A stretch of 64,000 nt of DNA from Nigerium sp. (GTDB lineage Bacteria > Actinomycetota > Actinomycetes > Propionibacteriales > Propionibacteriaceae). The notes under the pieces are model-generated. The model saw only the letters and a program-made list of their open reading frames with translations. It searched no databases and had not been told where the DNA came from. Numbering within the stretch: the first letter of the stretch is position 1; the number at the start of each line of letters is the position of its first letter. A program made the translations under genes and the position numbers. This document shows, in pieces, positions 1 through 7,024 of this stretch. The DNA is taken from contig JADJTH010000008.1 of assembly GCA_016711325.1 (NCBI GenBank), positions 372,001 through 436,000 on the forward strand, in the 5' to 3' direction.

Positions 1-682
1 AGGCCGGCGTTCTCAAGGTCGGCACCGAGGGCACCTACGCGCCCTTCTCGTTCCACGATCCCCAGACCAACGAGCTCACCGGTTACGACATCGACGTGGT
101 CACCGCCGTCGCGGGCAAGCTCGGGGTGAAACCGGAGTTCTTCGAGACCAAGTGGACGCGATCTTCGCCGGCCTCGAGGCGAAGCGATTCGACATGATCG
201 CGAACCAGGTCGGCATCACCCCCGAGCGTCAGGCGAGGTACGACCTGTCGGCGCCGTACACGGTGTCGTACCCAGTCGTCGTGGTGCGCTCCGACAACAC
301 CGAGGTCACCTCGCTGGAGTCGGTGGCCGGCCGCAGGTCGGCGCAGAGCGTCACCTCCAACTGGGCGACCTTCGCCAAGGACGCCGGCGCCGAGATCGTG
401 CCGGTCGACGGCTTCACCGAGGCCGTCGCGGCGATCCGGGATCGTCGTGTCGACCTCACCTTCAACGACAACCTGGCCGTACTCGAGTACTTCAAGTCGA
501 CCGGCGACACCAACGTGAAGGTGGCGTTCGAGAAGAGCGACCAGAAGTTGGAGATGGGATTCGCGCTCCGCAAGAACTCCGGCCTCCTGGACGCGATCGA
601 CCAAGCCCTGGAGGAACTGGCGGCCGACGGGACCCTCGCTCGGCTCGGCGAGAAGTACTTCGGCCAGGACGTCTCCCGGTAA
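1..682 (+). pseudogene. Amino-acid (cystine-type) ABC transporter substrate-binding protein, 5' partial and frameshifted
   Basis: Extracellular solute-binding protein of family 3, the receptor of the importer encoded by the next two genes. The 5' end lies outside the window. Bases 3-155 read AGVLKVGTEGTYAPFSF onward to FFETKW; the protein then continues in another frame from 155 with DAIFAGLEAKRFDMIANQV to the stop at 682. The natural reading needs TGG-GAC, but the sequence has TGGAC at 153-157, so one G is missing. The segment after the break (RFDMIANQV, then ERQARYDLSAPYTVS) resembles cystine-binding proteins of the TcyJ/FliY type. Family and frameshift are clear; cystine as substrate is inference. 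A GTG at 152 allows an apparent shorter reading frame, but that would lack the first lobe and any export signal. Real pseudogene or sequence error cannot be told apart here. Confidence 0.8.
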
Positions 683-709
683 CGGTCAGCACGCGAGAGA
701 GGTGTGTCG

Positions 710-1378
710 ATGGATGCGGGTGTGTGGGAGCTGCTCCTGAACTCGGTCGGGCCGCTGGTGATGGGCGCCATCGTCGGGACCATTCCCCTGACGGTCTTGT
801 CGTTCGTCTTCGGCCTGGCCATCGCCTTGGCGGTCGCACTGGCGCGCATGTCGGCCAACCGGCTGGTGGCGAGCGTGGCGGCCGTCTACATCTCGATCAT
901 CCGCGGCACACCTCTGCTGGTGCAGCTGTTCATCATCTTCTACGCGCTGCCGATGCTCGGTGTCGTGATCGACCCGTACCCGTCGGCGGTGATCGCATTC
1001 TCGCTGAACGTGGGCGGCTACGCGGCCGAGGCGATTCGCGGGTCGATCCTGGCGATTCCCGTGGGGCAATGGGAGGCCGCCCGCACGATCGGGATGGGTT
1101 ACACGCTGACGATGCGCCGGGTGATTCTGCCGCAGGCGATGCGAGTGGCGGTTCCCCCGCTGTCGAACACGTTCATCTCGCTGGTCAAGGACACGTCGCT
1201 GGCATCGTCGATCATGGTGACCGAGTTGCTGCGGCGCGCTCAGGAGATCGCGGCGCCGTCGTACCAGTTCCTGGCGTTGTATTCGCTGGCCGCACTCATC
1301 TACTGGCTGATCTGCTCGGTGCTCTCGCTCGGGCAGCAGCGCCTCGAGCGCTATCTCGGCCGCTACGTCACGGTGTGA
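710..1378 (+). CDS. Amino-acid ABC transporter permease (His/Glu/cystine family)
   Basis: Membrane subunit of the polar amino-acid importer, 222 residues. Hydrophobic segments at about 15-45, 55-85 and 180-210, plus the EAA loop that docks the ATPase (from residue 122, WEAARTIGMG) mark a MetI-like permease. I chose ATG 710 because GAGAGAGG (695-702) sits 7 bases upstream; GTG 704 is only one base from it. The gene follows the binding-protein gene by 27 bases and precedes the ATPase gene by 11, so the three form one operon. Cystine specificity rests only on the binding protein. Confidence 0.92.
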   Translation: MDAGVWELLLNSVGPLVMGAIVGTIPLTVLSFVFGLAIALAVALARMSANRLVASVAAVYISIIRGTPLLVQLFIIFYALPMLGVVIDPYPSAVIAFSLNVGGYAAEAIRGSILAIPVGQWEAARTIGMGYTLTMRRVILPQAMRVAVPPLSNTFISLVKDTSLASSIMVTELLRRAQEIAAPSYQFLALYSLAALIYWLICSVLSLGQQRLERYLGRYVTV

Positions 1379-1389
1379 GGGAGAAGAGG

Positions 1390-2163
1390 ATGAGTGTGGT
1401 ATCGGTACGCAGCGTGCGTAAGGCCTTCGGTGGCCATGTGGTGCTCCACGATGTGAATCTCGACGTCACCGAGGGTTCGGTGACCACCCTGATCGGCCCG
1501 TCCGGGTCGGGGAAGACGACCTTGCTGCGCTGCCTCAACGGCCTCGCGTTGCCGGACGCCGGCATCGTCCGCGTCAACGACGTCACGATCGACTACGGCG
1601 CCAAACCGTCGCGCGAGGCGCGCAAGGCCCTCGCCGCGCAGTCGGGCATGGTGTTCCAGGCCCATCACCTGTTTCCTCACCGGACGGCGCTCGAGAACGT
1701 GATCGAAGGGCCGGTGTATGTGCAGAAGGAGCCGGTCGCCCAGGCGCGTGAACGGGGCATGGCGCTGCTCGCGCAGGTGGGGCTCGCCGAGAAGGCCGAC
1801 TCGTATCCCTCCCAACTCTCCGGCGGCCAGCAGCAGCGCGTCGGGATCGCCCGGGCGCTGGCGCTGAGGCCGACGCTGATGCTGTTCGACGAACCGACCT
1901 CGGCACTCGACCCCGAGACCGTCGGCGACGTGCTGACCGTCTTGCGCGATCTCGCCGAACAGGGCTGGACGATGGTGGTCGTCACCCACGAGATCCGGTT
2001 CGCCGAGCAGGTCGCCGATCACGTGGCGTTCCTCGACGGCGGCGTGATCGTGGAGGAGGGGCCGCCCGCGCAGGTGCTGGGCGATCCGACCGAGCCTCGC
2101 ACGCGGCGCTTCCTGCGCCGGGTGCTCGATCCGCTGGCAGATGGCCGAGAGGAGCAGGCGTGA
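1390..2163 (+). CDS. Amino-acid ABC transporter ATP-binding protein
   Basis: Cytoplasmic ATPase of the importer, 257 residues, normal for the family. Walker A GPSGSGKT at 36-43, Q-loop Gln90, signature LSGGQ at 143-147, Walker B LMLFDE at 163-168 and the switch histidine at 200 are all present, so the enzyme looks functional even though the receptor gene is broken in this sequence. The start ATG 1390 follows a purine-rich GAGAAGAGG directly. It is last in the operon and is followed by a hairpin at 2207-2227. Confidence 0.95.
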   Translation: MSVVSVRSVRKAFGGHVVLHDVNLDVTEGSVTTLIGPSGSGKTTLLRCLNGLALPDAGIVRVNDVTIDYGAKPSREARKALAAQSGMVFQAHHLFPHRTALENVIEGPVYVQKEPVAQARERGMALLAQVGLAEKADSYPSQLSGGQQQRVGIARALALRPTLMLFDEPTSALDPETVGDVLTVLRDLAEQGWTMVVVTHEIRFAEQVADHVAFLDGGVIVEEGPPAQVLGDPTEPRTRRFLRRVLDPLADGREEQA

Positions 2164-2206
2164 GCGAGGAGGTGGGTCGGCCGCTGACCACCGCGCTCGC
2201 ACACGA

Positions 2207-2227
2207 CGGACGCCGTGGCGGCGTCCG
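2207..2227. terminator. Hairpin between convergent genes
   Basis: Perfect 9-bp stem CGGACGCCG/CGGCGTCCG with a 3-base loop, between the ends of the convergent ATPase gene (2163) and membrane-protein gene (2229). There is no T tract, as is common in high-GC actinobacteria. A bidirectional terminator is inferred from position and symmetry. Confidence 0.5.
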
Positions 2228-2228
2228 G

Positions 2229-2714
2229 TCAGTTGATGCCGCGCTTGCGCAGCAGGTCGGCGATCTCGTCGAAGTCGGAGTCGTCGCCCTGCGCGGGCTG
2301 CGGGCCTGACGCCGCGGGTGCGGCCGGGCGGGGAGCGACGGCCTTGGCCGGTCGCCCGTTCCCCCGGGCGGGTTTGCGCGGTGGGGACGCCGGGAGCGCT
2401 TTCCGGTCGGCGCGCGACTCCGAGGGAATCAGCCGACTGCCGAGCAGCAGCAGGGTGCCCAGCCCGCCGAGGACCAGGCCGATCCACACGATCGGGGTGA
2501 AGGTCAGGGTGCCCCACCACAGGCGCAGCGTCGTGACCGCGCCGGCGGTCGCGGGCGCCAGCCCGGCCAAGTAGACGGACATGGGGAGCATCGTCAACCC
2601 GATCCACCAGAACACGGTCTTGACCTGTGCGCTCTTCCAGATCAGCGCGGTGATCACCACCCCCACGACGGTGAGGGCGGCGGCGATGATCAGGTGGAGC
2701 ACGTTGGGATCCAT
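2229..2714 (-). CDS. Small membrane protein, unknown function
   Basis: 161 residues with three predicted membrane helices (about 5-26, 34-54 and 70-90), then a Pro/Ala/Lys-rich cytoplasmic tail ending in SDFDEIADLLRKRGIN. I do not recognise a named family; similar three-helix proteins with a DEI-x-LL-xx-RG tail occur near infC in actinobacteria. ATG 2714 was preferred to longer readings because the TACCCT hexamer at 2722-2727 lies exactly 7 bases upstream, fitting a leaderless mRNA. It diverges from the SseB-like gene (2785) across 70 bases. Confidence 0.72.
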   Translation of the reverse strand: MDPNVLHLIIAAALTVVGVVITALIWKSAQVKTVFWWIGLTMLPMSVYLAGLAPATAGAVTTLRLWWGTLTFTPIVWIGLVLGGLGTLLLLGSRLIPSESRADRKALPASPPRKPARGNGRPAKAVAPRPAAPAASGPQPAQGDDSDFDEIADLLRKRGIN

Positions 2715-2721
2715 GGCGCCC

Positions 2722-2727
2722 AGGGTA
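2722..2727 (-). promoter_or_regulatory. -10 element for a leaderless mRNA
   Basis: On the minus strand TACCCT is followed by 7 bases and the ATG at 2714, which would be the first transcribed codon. Matches the TAnnnT pattern seen at many other starts in the window. Confidence 0.5.
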
Positions 2728-2784
2728 CGGGAGTCCCGGCATCGCGGTTTGAGGGGAAGCCCCGGTTGGTGGGACGGTGGAACC

Positions 2785-3327
2785 ATGAAGACGCTCCGGG
2801 CGCCGAACGGTGCCTTCGCCGGCGATCGCGGCGACCCTGATCTCGCGCTGCGGGCAGTCCTCGCCGAGGCGTACGCCGGAGGCACCCATTATGCGAAGGC
2901 CATCGCCGCGCTGTGCGCCGCTCGCCTGCTGCTGCCGATCGTCGCCAGCGGGGACGAACACGGCGACGGCCCGGATCCGAACCGGCGCGCCGAGATGGCC
3001 GCGGTCCTGGTGAAATCGGACGCCGGCGCGACGGCGGTCCCCGTGTTCACGGGCATGGACGCGCTGCGGGCGTGGAAACCCGAGGCGCGGCCGGTGCCGT
3101 GCACGCTCGACGACGTGGCCGCGACGGTGCTCGAGACCGCGTCGCAGGCGATCCTGATCGACCTGCCGGGCCCGCACCCGGTCGTCATCGAACTCGGCAT
3201 CGTCGAGGAGTTGGCCCAGGGGCGCCGGCTCGTCGAACTGCCCGACGGAGGCTTCGGCTGGATGTACTGGGACCGCGGCCCGGGCGCGGACGCCGGGCAC
3301 GGTCACGGCGAGACACACCACCACTGA
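2785..3327 (+). CDS. SseB-family protein
   Basis: 180 residues. The middle resembles the SseB N-terminal domain found in many actinobacteria just upstream of infC: AAVLVKSDAGATAVPVFTG followed by DALRAWKP and a stretch ending in ILIDLPGPHPVVIEL. The extreme C-terminus is His-rich (GHGHGETHHH), which might bind metal. The cellular role of these proteins is not well defined; SseB itself is named after a rhodanese-associated gene. The start ATG 2785 follows GGTGG at 5 bases. No membrane segment or signal peptide is visible. Confidence 0.75.
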   Translation: MKTLRAPNGAFAGDRGDPDLALRAVLAEAYAGGTHYAKAIAALCAARLLLPIVASGDEHGDGPDPNRRAEMAAVLVKSDAGATAVPVFTGMDALRAWKPEARPVPCTLDDVAATVLETASQAILIDLPGPHPVVIELGIVEELAQGRRLVELPDGGFGWMYWDRGPGADAGHGHGETHHH

Positions 3328-3353
3328 ATTGGGCTCGAGCGCCACCACTCGGC

Positions 3354-3359
3354 TACGAT
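3354..3359 (+). promoter_or_regulatory. -10 element of the infC operon
   Basis: TACGAT 27 bases after the SseB-family stop. Transcription would begin near 3366 and give a leader of about 185 nt before infC. Confidence 0.4.
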
Positions 3360-3365
3360 GAACAG

Positions 3366-3549
3366 GTTCGACCGCTCGTCAGGGCGCGTCCGTGGCAAGT
3401 GGAGTGGCCAAGCTCCCACCCGCATCGGTTCGACCGGCCGGGTTTCAGGTGCCCCCGATACCGGGGCGAGCGCCGTCGGCTTGGGCCTCCGCATGATGCG
3501 GAGGCCTTGCGCGTGGCTCGGGCCACACCACGGATATCTGGAGGAACCC
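3366..3549 (+). promoter_or_regulatory. infC leader with perfect hairpin
   Basis: Untranslated region ahead of infC. It holds a perfect 10-bp stem, GGCCTCCGCA (3484-3493) and TGCGGAGGCC (3497-3506), with a 3-base loop, and a weaker stem GTGGC/GCCAC at 3513-3526. The SD GGAGG (3540-3544) follows. The strong hairpin lacks a T tract, so it could be an attenuator, an mRNA-stability element or a ribosomal-protein binding site. L20 and IF3 operons are autoregulated through leaders in other bacteria; here the mechanism is inference. Confidence 0.45.
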
Positions 3550-4239
3550 ATCAGCACTGAACCGCGCATCAACGACCGCATCCACGCGAACGAAGTCAGG
3601 CTCGTCGGCCCCAACGGCGAGCAGGTCGGCATCGTGCGCATCGAGGATGCCCTGCGGCTGGCTCGCGAGGCCGACCTCGATCTGGTCGAGGTCGCCGCTC
3701 AGGCTCGTCCGCCGGTCGCGAAGCTCATGGACTACGGCAAGTTCAAGTACGAGTCCGCGCAGAAGGCGCGTGAGAGCCGTCGCAACCAAGCCAACACCGT
3801 CATCAAAGAGATGAAGCTTCGGCCGAAGATCGACGCCCACGACTACGAGACGAAGAAGGGGCACGTGGTCCGCTTCCTGCGCGGCGGCGACAAGGTCAAG
3901 ATCACCATCATGTTCCGCGGTCGCGAGCAGAGCCGTCCCGAGCTGGGTTTCAACCTCCTCAAGCGGCTGGCCGACGACGTGGTCGAAGACGGCACGATCG
4001 AATCGCAGCCCCGCCAGGACGGCCGCAACATGCTCATGGTGCTCGCGCCCACCCGCAAGAAGGCCGAGGCTCGCGAGCAGGAGAAGGCCGACAAGGCTGC
4101 GAGGGCGTCCCGTCGACAGGCGGATGCCGAGGCCGAGGCGCGCCAGCAGGCCGAGATGCGCGCCGCCCACCAGGCGACCGCCACAGCCAAGAAGCGCCGG
4201 GGTCCGGCCGACAACCTCGACCCCGACATCGATCTGTAA
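3550..4239 (+). CDS. infC: Translation initiation factor IF-3, AUC start codon
   Basis: IF3 binds the 30S subunit, blocks premature 50S joining and rejects wrong start codons. 229 residues; the protein begins ISTEPRINDRI, matching the conserved start of actinobacterial IF3. The codon there is ATC (3550), 5 bases after GGAGG (3540-3544); the upstream in-frame ATG at 3358 would add 64 unrelated residues and overlaps the -10 hexamer. Non-AUG starts on infC are a known autoregulation device, since IF3 discriminates against its own start codon. The C-terminal domain carries ETKKGHVVRFL and KVKITIMFRGRE. A charged Ala/Arg/Glu/Gln-rich tail of about 55 residues is longer than in enteric IF3. First gene of infC-rpmI-rplT. 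Confidence 0.93.
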   Translation: MSTEPRINDRIHANEVRLVGPNGEQVGIVRIEDALRLAREADLDLVEVAAQARPPVAKLMDYGKFKYESAQKARESRRNQANTVIKEMKLRPKIDAHDYETKKGHVVRFLRGGDKVKITIMFRGREQSRPELGFNLLKRLADDVVEDGTIESQPRQDGRNMLMVLAPTRKKAEAREQEKADKAARASRRQADAEAEARQQAEMRAAHQATATAKKRRGPADNLDPDIDL

Positions 4240-4294
4240 AGCACCGGGCGTCCGCCCGACGAACGCGAGTTCACGAGAGAAGGAGACCGGCGAC

Positions 4295-4489
4295 ATGCCG
4301 AAGATGAAGACGCACTCCGGTGCCAAGAAGCGTTTCCGGGTCACTGGCAGCGGCAAGATCATGCGCCGACAGGCCGGCAAGATGCACCTCAACGAGCACA
4401 AGCCCACCAAGCGCACCCGTCGCTTGAGCGGCGACGTCGTGGTCAGCCCCGCGGACACCAAGGCCGCGCGCAGGCTCCTCGGCAAGTGA
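4295..4489 (+). CDS. rpmI: 50S ribosomal protein L35
   Basis: 64-residue basic protein beginning MPKMKTHSGAKKRFRVTGSG, the family hallmark, and ending in RRLLGK. AAGGAG lies about 10 bases before the ATG. It sits 55 bases after infC and 41 before rplT, the order conserved across bacteria. Part of the large ribosomal subunit. Confidence 0.97.
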   Translation: MPKMKTHSGAKKRFRVTGSGKIMRRQAGKMHLNEHKPTKRTRRLSGDVVVSPADTKAARRLLGK

Positions 4490-4530
4490 CCCGCACCCGG
4501 AACATTCGTTAGAAACAAGGAGAATCGATC

Positions 4531-4896
4531 ATGGCTCGCGTCAAGCGCGCAGTGAACGCGGCGAAGAAGCGCCGCGAGGTGCTGGATCAGGCGTCCGGCT
4601 ACCGGGGGCAGCGTTCGCGCCTCTACCGCAAGGCGAAGGAGCAGATGCTCCACTCGGCGACCTACAGCTACGCCCACCGCAAGGACAAGAAGGGCGACTT
4701 CCGCAAGCTGTGGATCCAGCGGATCAATGCCGCGTCCCGCGCCAACGGCATGACGTACAACCGATTCATCTCCGGCCTGAAGGCCGCCGGCGTCGAGGTG
4801 GACCGCAAGATGCTGGCTGATCTGGCCGTGACCGACGAGAACGCGTTCGCGACGCTCGTCGAACTGGCCAAGGCCAATCAGCCCGCGGCTGCCTGA
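4531..4896 (+). CDS. rplT: 50S ribosomal protein L20
   Basis: 121 residues, usual length. Begins MARVKRAVNAAKKRREVLDQ and contains GYRGQRSRLYRKAKEQ and RDKKGDFRKLWIQRINAA-like segments typical of L20, which binds 23S rRNA early in 50S assembly. AAGGAG (4517-4522 region) precedes the ATG. A strong stem-loop follows at 4903-4953, ending the infC operon. Confidence 0.97.
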   Translation: MARVKRAVNAAKKRREVLDQASGYRGQRSRLYRKAKEQMLHSATYSYAHRKDKKGDFRKLWIQRINAASRANGMTYNRFISGLKAAGVEVDRKMLADLAVTDENAFATLVELAKANQPAAA

Positions 4897-4902
4897 GGGG
4901 TC

Positions 4903-4953
4903 CCAACGCTGCGCGGCAGTCCCCGGTCACGCTGCCGGGGGCTGCCGCGTTGG
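4903..4953 (+). terminator. Terminator hairpin of infC-rpmI-rplT
   Basis: Main stem GCGGCAGTCCCCGG (4913-4926) with CCGGGGGCTGCCGC (4935-4948), 14 bp with one G-T pair and an 8-base loop; the outer CCAACG/CGTTGG (4903-4908, 4948-4953) can extend it with a bulge. No T tract. Lies directly after the rplT stop. Confidence 0.65.
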
Positions 4954-4997
4954 CGTGATAGGCGTGACAGGGTGATTCGAAACAAGGGATGGAGACC

Positions 4998-5861
4998 ATG
5001 ACCGACGACCGCATCGAGTTCGACGAGCCGAGCCAGGCGATCCTGCGCGACGCTCGCAAGCTGCTGCGCCGCAAGGAGCGCAAGGCGGCGGGAGAGTTCC
5101 TGGTGGAGGGCCGCCAGGCCGTCCGCGAGGCGCTCAGGGCGCCGGGCGTCGTGAAGTGGCTGTTCGTGCAGTGGTCGGCGGCCCGCGACAACAAGGACCT
5201 CGTCGACAAGGCCCGCGAATCCGGTGTGCCGGTCTACGCCGTCAGCCAGCAGAACCTGGCGACCTTGTGCGACACCGTGACGCCGCAGGGCGTGGTGGCC
5301 GTGGCCGGCCACATCGACGTCCCGCTCGACACCTTGCTGCAGCACGAGCGTTCACAGCCGGAGGGCGACAAGAAGCATCGCCGTCGTGACGTGGCTCTCG
5401 TGGTGATCTGTGCGCAGATCCGCGATCCAGGCAACGCAGGCACCGTGATCCGGTGTGCGGACGCCATGGGCGCCGACGCGGTGATCCTGTCCACCGATTC
5501 GGTGGACGTCTACAACCCGAAGACGGTGCGCGCCACCGTGGGCAGCATGTTCCACCTACCGATCGTGACGGGCGTCGAGGTCGAGGACGCGATCGCCGCT
5601 TGCCGCGAGGCGGGCATGCAGGTGTTCGCGACGGACGCCGACGCCGGCACCGACCTGACCGATCTCCACGACGAACTCGCGCAGCCGACCGCGTGGGTGA
5701 TGGGCAACGAGGCGTGGGGTCTCCCGCTGGAGCACCTGTCGCTGGCCGACAAGACGGTCGCGGTCCCGATCTACGGTCACGCCGAGTCGCTCAACCTGGC
5801 CACGGCGGCCGCGATCTGCCTGTACGCGTCGGCGTCGGCGCAGCGCGCCGGCGAGCACTGA
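4998..5861 (+). CDS. TrmH/SpoU-family RNA 2'-O-ribose methyltransferase
   Basis: SAM-dependent methylation of a ribose in rRNA or tRNA; knotted SPOUT fold. 287 residues. An N-terminal RNA-substrate-binding domain (about 1-95) precedes the SpoU domain with its three motifs: IRDPGNAGTVIRCADAMGAD, VMGNEAWGLP and PIYGHAESLNLATAAAICLY (C-terminal knot). Genes of this type follow rplT in many actinobacteria (TsnR-like). I chose ATG 4998 because GGAG (4991-4994) and AAGGG (4984-4988) lie upstream of it; the ATG at 4989 touches the AAGGG. Target nucleotide unknown. Confidence 0.88.
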   Translation: MTDDRIEFDEPSQAILRDARKLLRRKERKAAGEFLVEGRQAVREALRAPGVVKWLFVQWSAARDNKDLVDKARESGVPVYAVSQQNLATLCDTVTPQGVVAVAGHIDVPLDTLLQHERSQPEGDKKHRRRDVALVVICAQIRDPGNAGTVIRCADAMGADAVILSTDSVDVYNPKTVRATVGSMFHLPIVTGVEVEDAIAACREAGMQVFATDADAGTDLTDLHDELAQPTAWVMGNEAWGLPLEHLSLADKTVAVPIYGHAESLNLATAAAICLYASASAQRAGEH

Positions 5862-5914
5862 CCGCGGCCCGATCGTCCCTCCCACCGAGCCTGCGAATCC
5901 AACAAGGAGTGCCC

Positions 5915-7024
5915 ATGCCCGGGCCGCACGACACCCATGATCTGACCGAGGCCGACCCACTGAGCGCGGCGTCCCTGGACGCCCTTGTCGCGGACGCCCT
6001 GGCGGCGTTCGCGGCGGCGTCCGGAGTCGCGGCGCTCAAGGAGGCCCGCCTCGCCCACGCGGGCGAGAGGTCGCCCATCGCGCTGGCCAACCGCGCCATC
6101 GGCCGGCTGACGCCCGCCGAGCGCAAGGACGCCGGGCGTCGCATCGGCATGGCACGCGGGGCCATCAACGGCGCCCTCGCCGAGCGGCAGGCGATCGTCG
6201 AGGCGGCCGAGCTCGAGCGGGCGCTCTCCGAAGAATCGGTCGACGTGACACTGCCGGTGGCGCTGGCGCCCGAGGGTGCGATCCACCCGATCACCGGGCT
6301 GATCGAGCTCATGTCGGACGTGTTCGTCGCCATGGGCTGGGAGGTCGCCGAGGGGCCTGAGGCCGAAGCGGAGTGGCTCAACTTCGACGCGCTCAACATC
6401 GGCGCCGACCACCCGGCGCGCGGCGAATCCGACACGCTGTTCGTCGCCCCCGTCGGCTCGCACCGGGTGCTGCGCACCCACACGTCGCCCGTCCAGCTCC
6501 GGTCGCTGCTCGATCGCGAGCTGCCGGTGTACGTCGTGTGCCCCGGCAAGGTGTACCGGGCCGACGAGTTCGACGCCACGCACGTGCCGGTCTTCCATCA
6601 GATCGAGGGCCTGTGCGTCGACAAGGGCATCACGATGGCGCACCTCAAGGGAACCCTCGACCACCTGGCGCGCACGATGTTCGGCGACGTCCGGACGCGG
6701 TTCCGCCCGAACTACTTCCCGTTCACCGAGCCGTCCGCCGAGATGGACCTCGAGTGCTTCGTCTGCCATGGGGCGTCCGTCGGAAACCCCGACGCGCCCT
6801 GCCGCACCTGCCGCAGCGAGGGCTGGATCGAATGGGGCGGCTGCGGGATCGTGAACCCGCGCGTGCTGCGCGCCGCGGGCATCGACACCGACGTCTACTC
6901 CGGCTTCGCGTTCGGCATGGGCATCGAGCGCACGCTGATGTTCCGCAACAACGCCGCCGACATGCGCGACATGGTCGAGGGCGACGTCCGATTCAGCCGT
7001 TCACTGAAGGGAGAGGCGCGATGA
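5915..7024 (+). CDS. pheS: Phenylalanine-tRNA ligase alpha subunit with a four-cysteine insert
   Basis: Catalytic subunit of the alpha2beta2 enzyme that charges tRNA-Phe. 369 residues: N-terminal coiled coil (about 20-105), then the class II core with motif 2 near 205-235, FPFTEPSAEMDLE at 268-280 and motif 3 FAFGMGIERT at 331-340. Between FTEPSAE and GWIEWGGCG there is an extra segment with Cys281, 284, 296 and 299 (C-x2-C-x11-C-x2-C), which looks like a zinc knuckle and is absent from the E. coli type. AAGGAG lies 5 bases before the ATG. The stop overlaps the pheT start (ATGA), so the subunits are translationally coupled. No T-box is visible upstream. Confidence 0.96.
   Translation: MPGPHDTHDLTEADPLSAASLDALVADALAAFAAASGVAALKEARLAHAGERSPIALANRAIGRLTPAERKDAGRRIGMARGAINGALAERQAIVEAAELERALSEESVDVTLPVALAPEGAIHPITGLIELMSDVFVAMGWEVAEGPEAEAEWLNFDALNIGADHPARGESDTLFVAPVGSHRVLRTHTSPVQLRSLLDRELPVYVVCPGKVYRADEFDATHVPVFHQIEGLCVDKGITMAHLKGTLDHLARTMFGDVRTRFRPNYFPFTEPSAEMDLECFVCHGASVGNPDAPCRTCRSEGWIEWGGCGIVNPRVLRAAGIDTDVYSGFAFGMGIERTLMFRNNAADMRDMVEGDVRFSRSLKGEAR

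Noticed and set aside
1363..3348. 661-residue open frame on the minus strand across the ABC ATPase and SseB-like region
   Set aside because: High-GC shadow frame: low-complexity Arg/His/Gly composition, opposite to two well-supported genes on the plus strand and spanning their intergenic hairpin.
3358..3549. N-terminal extension of IF3 from ATG 3358
   Set aside because: This ATG overlaps the -10 hexamer, the extension is not IF3-like, and the AUC start has a well-placed SD.
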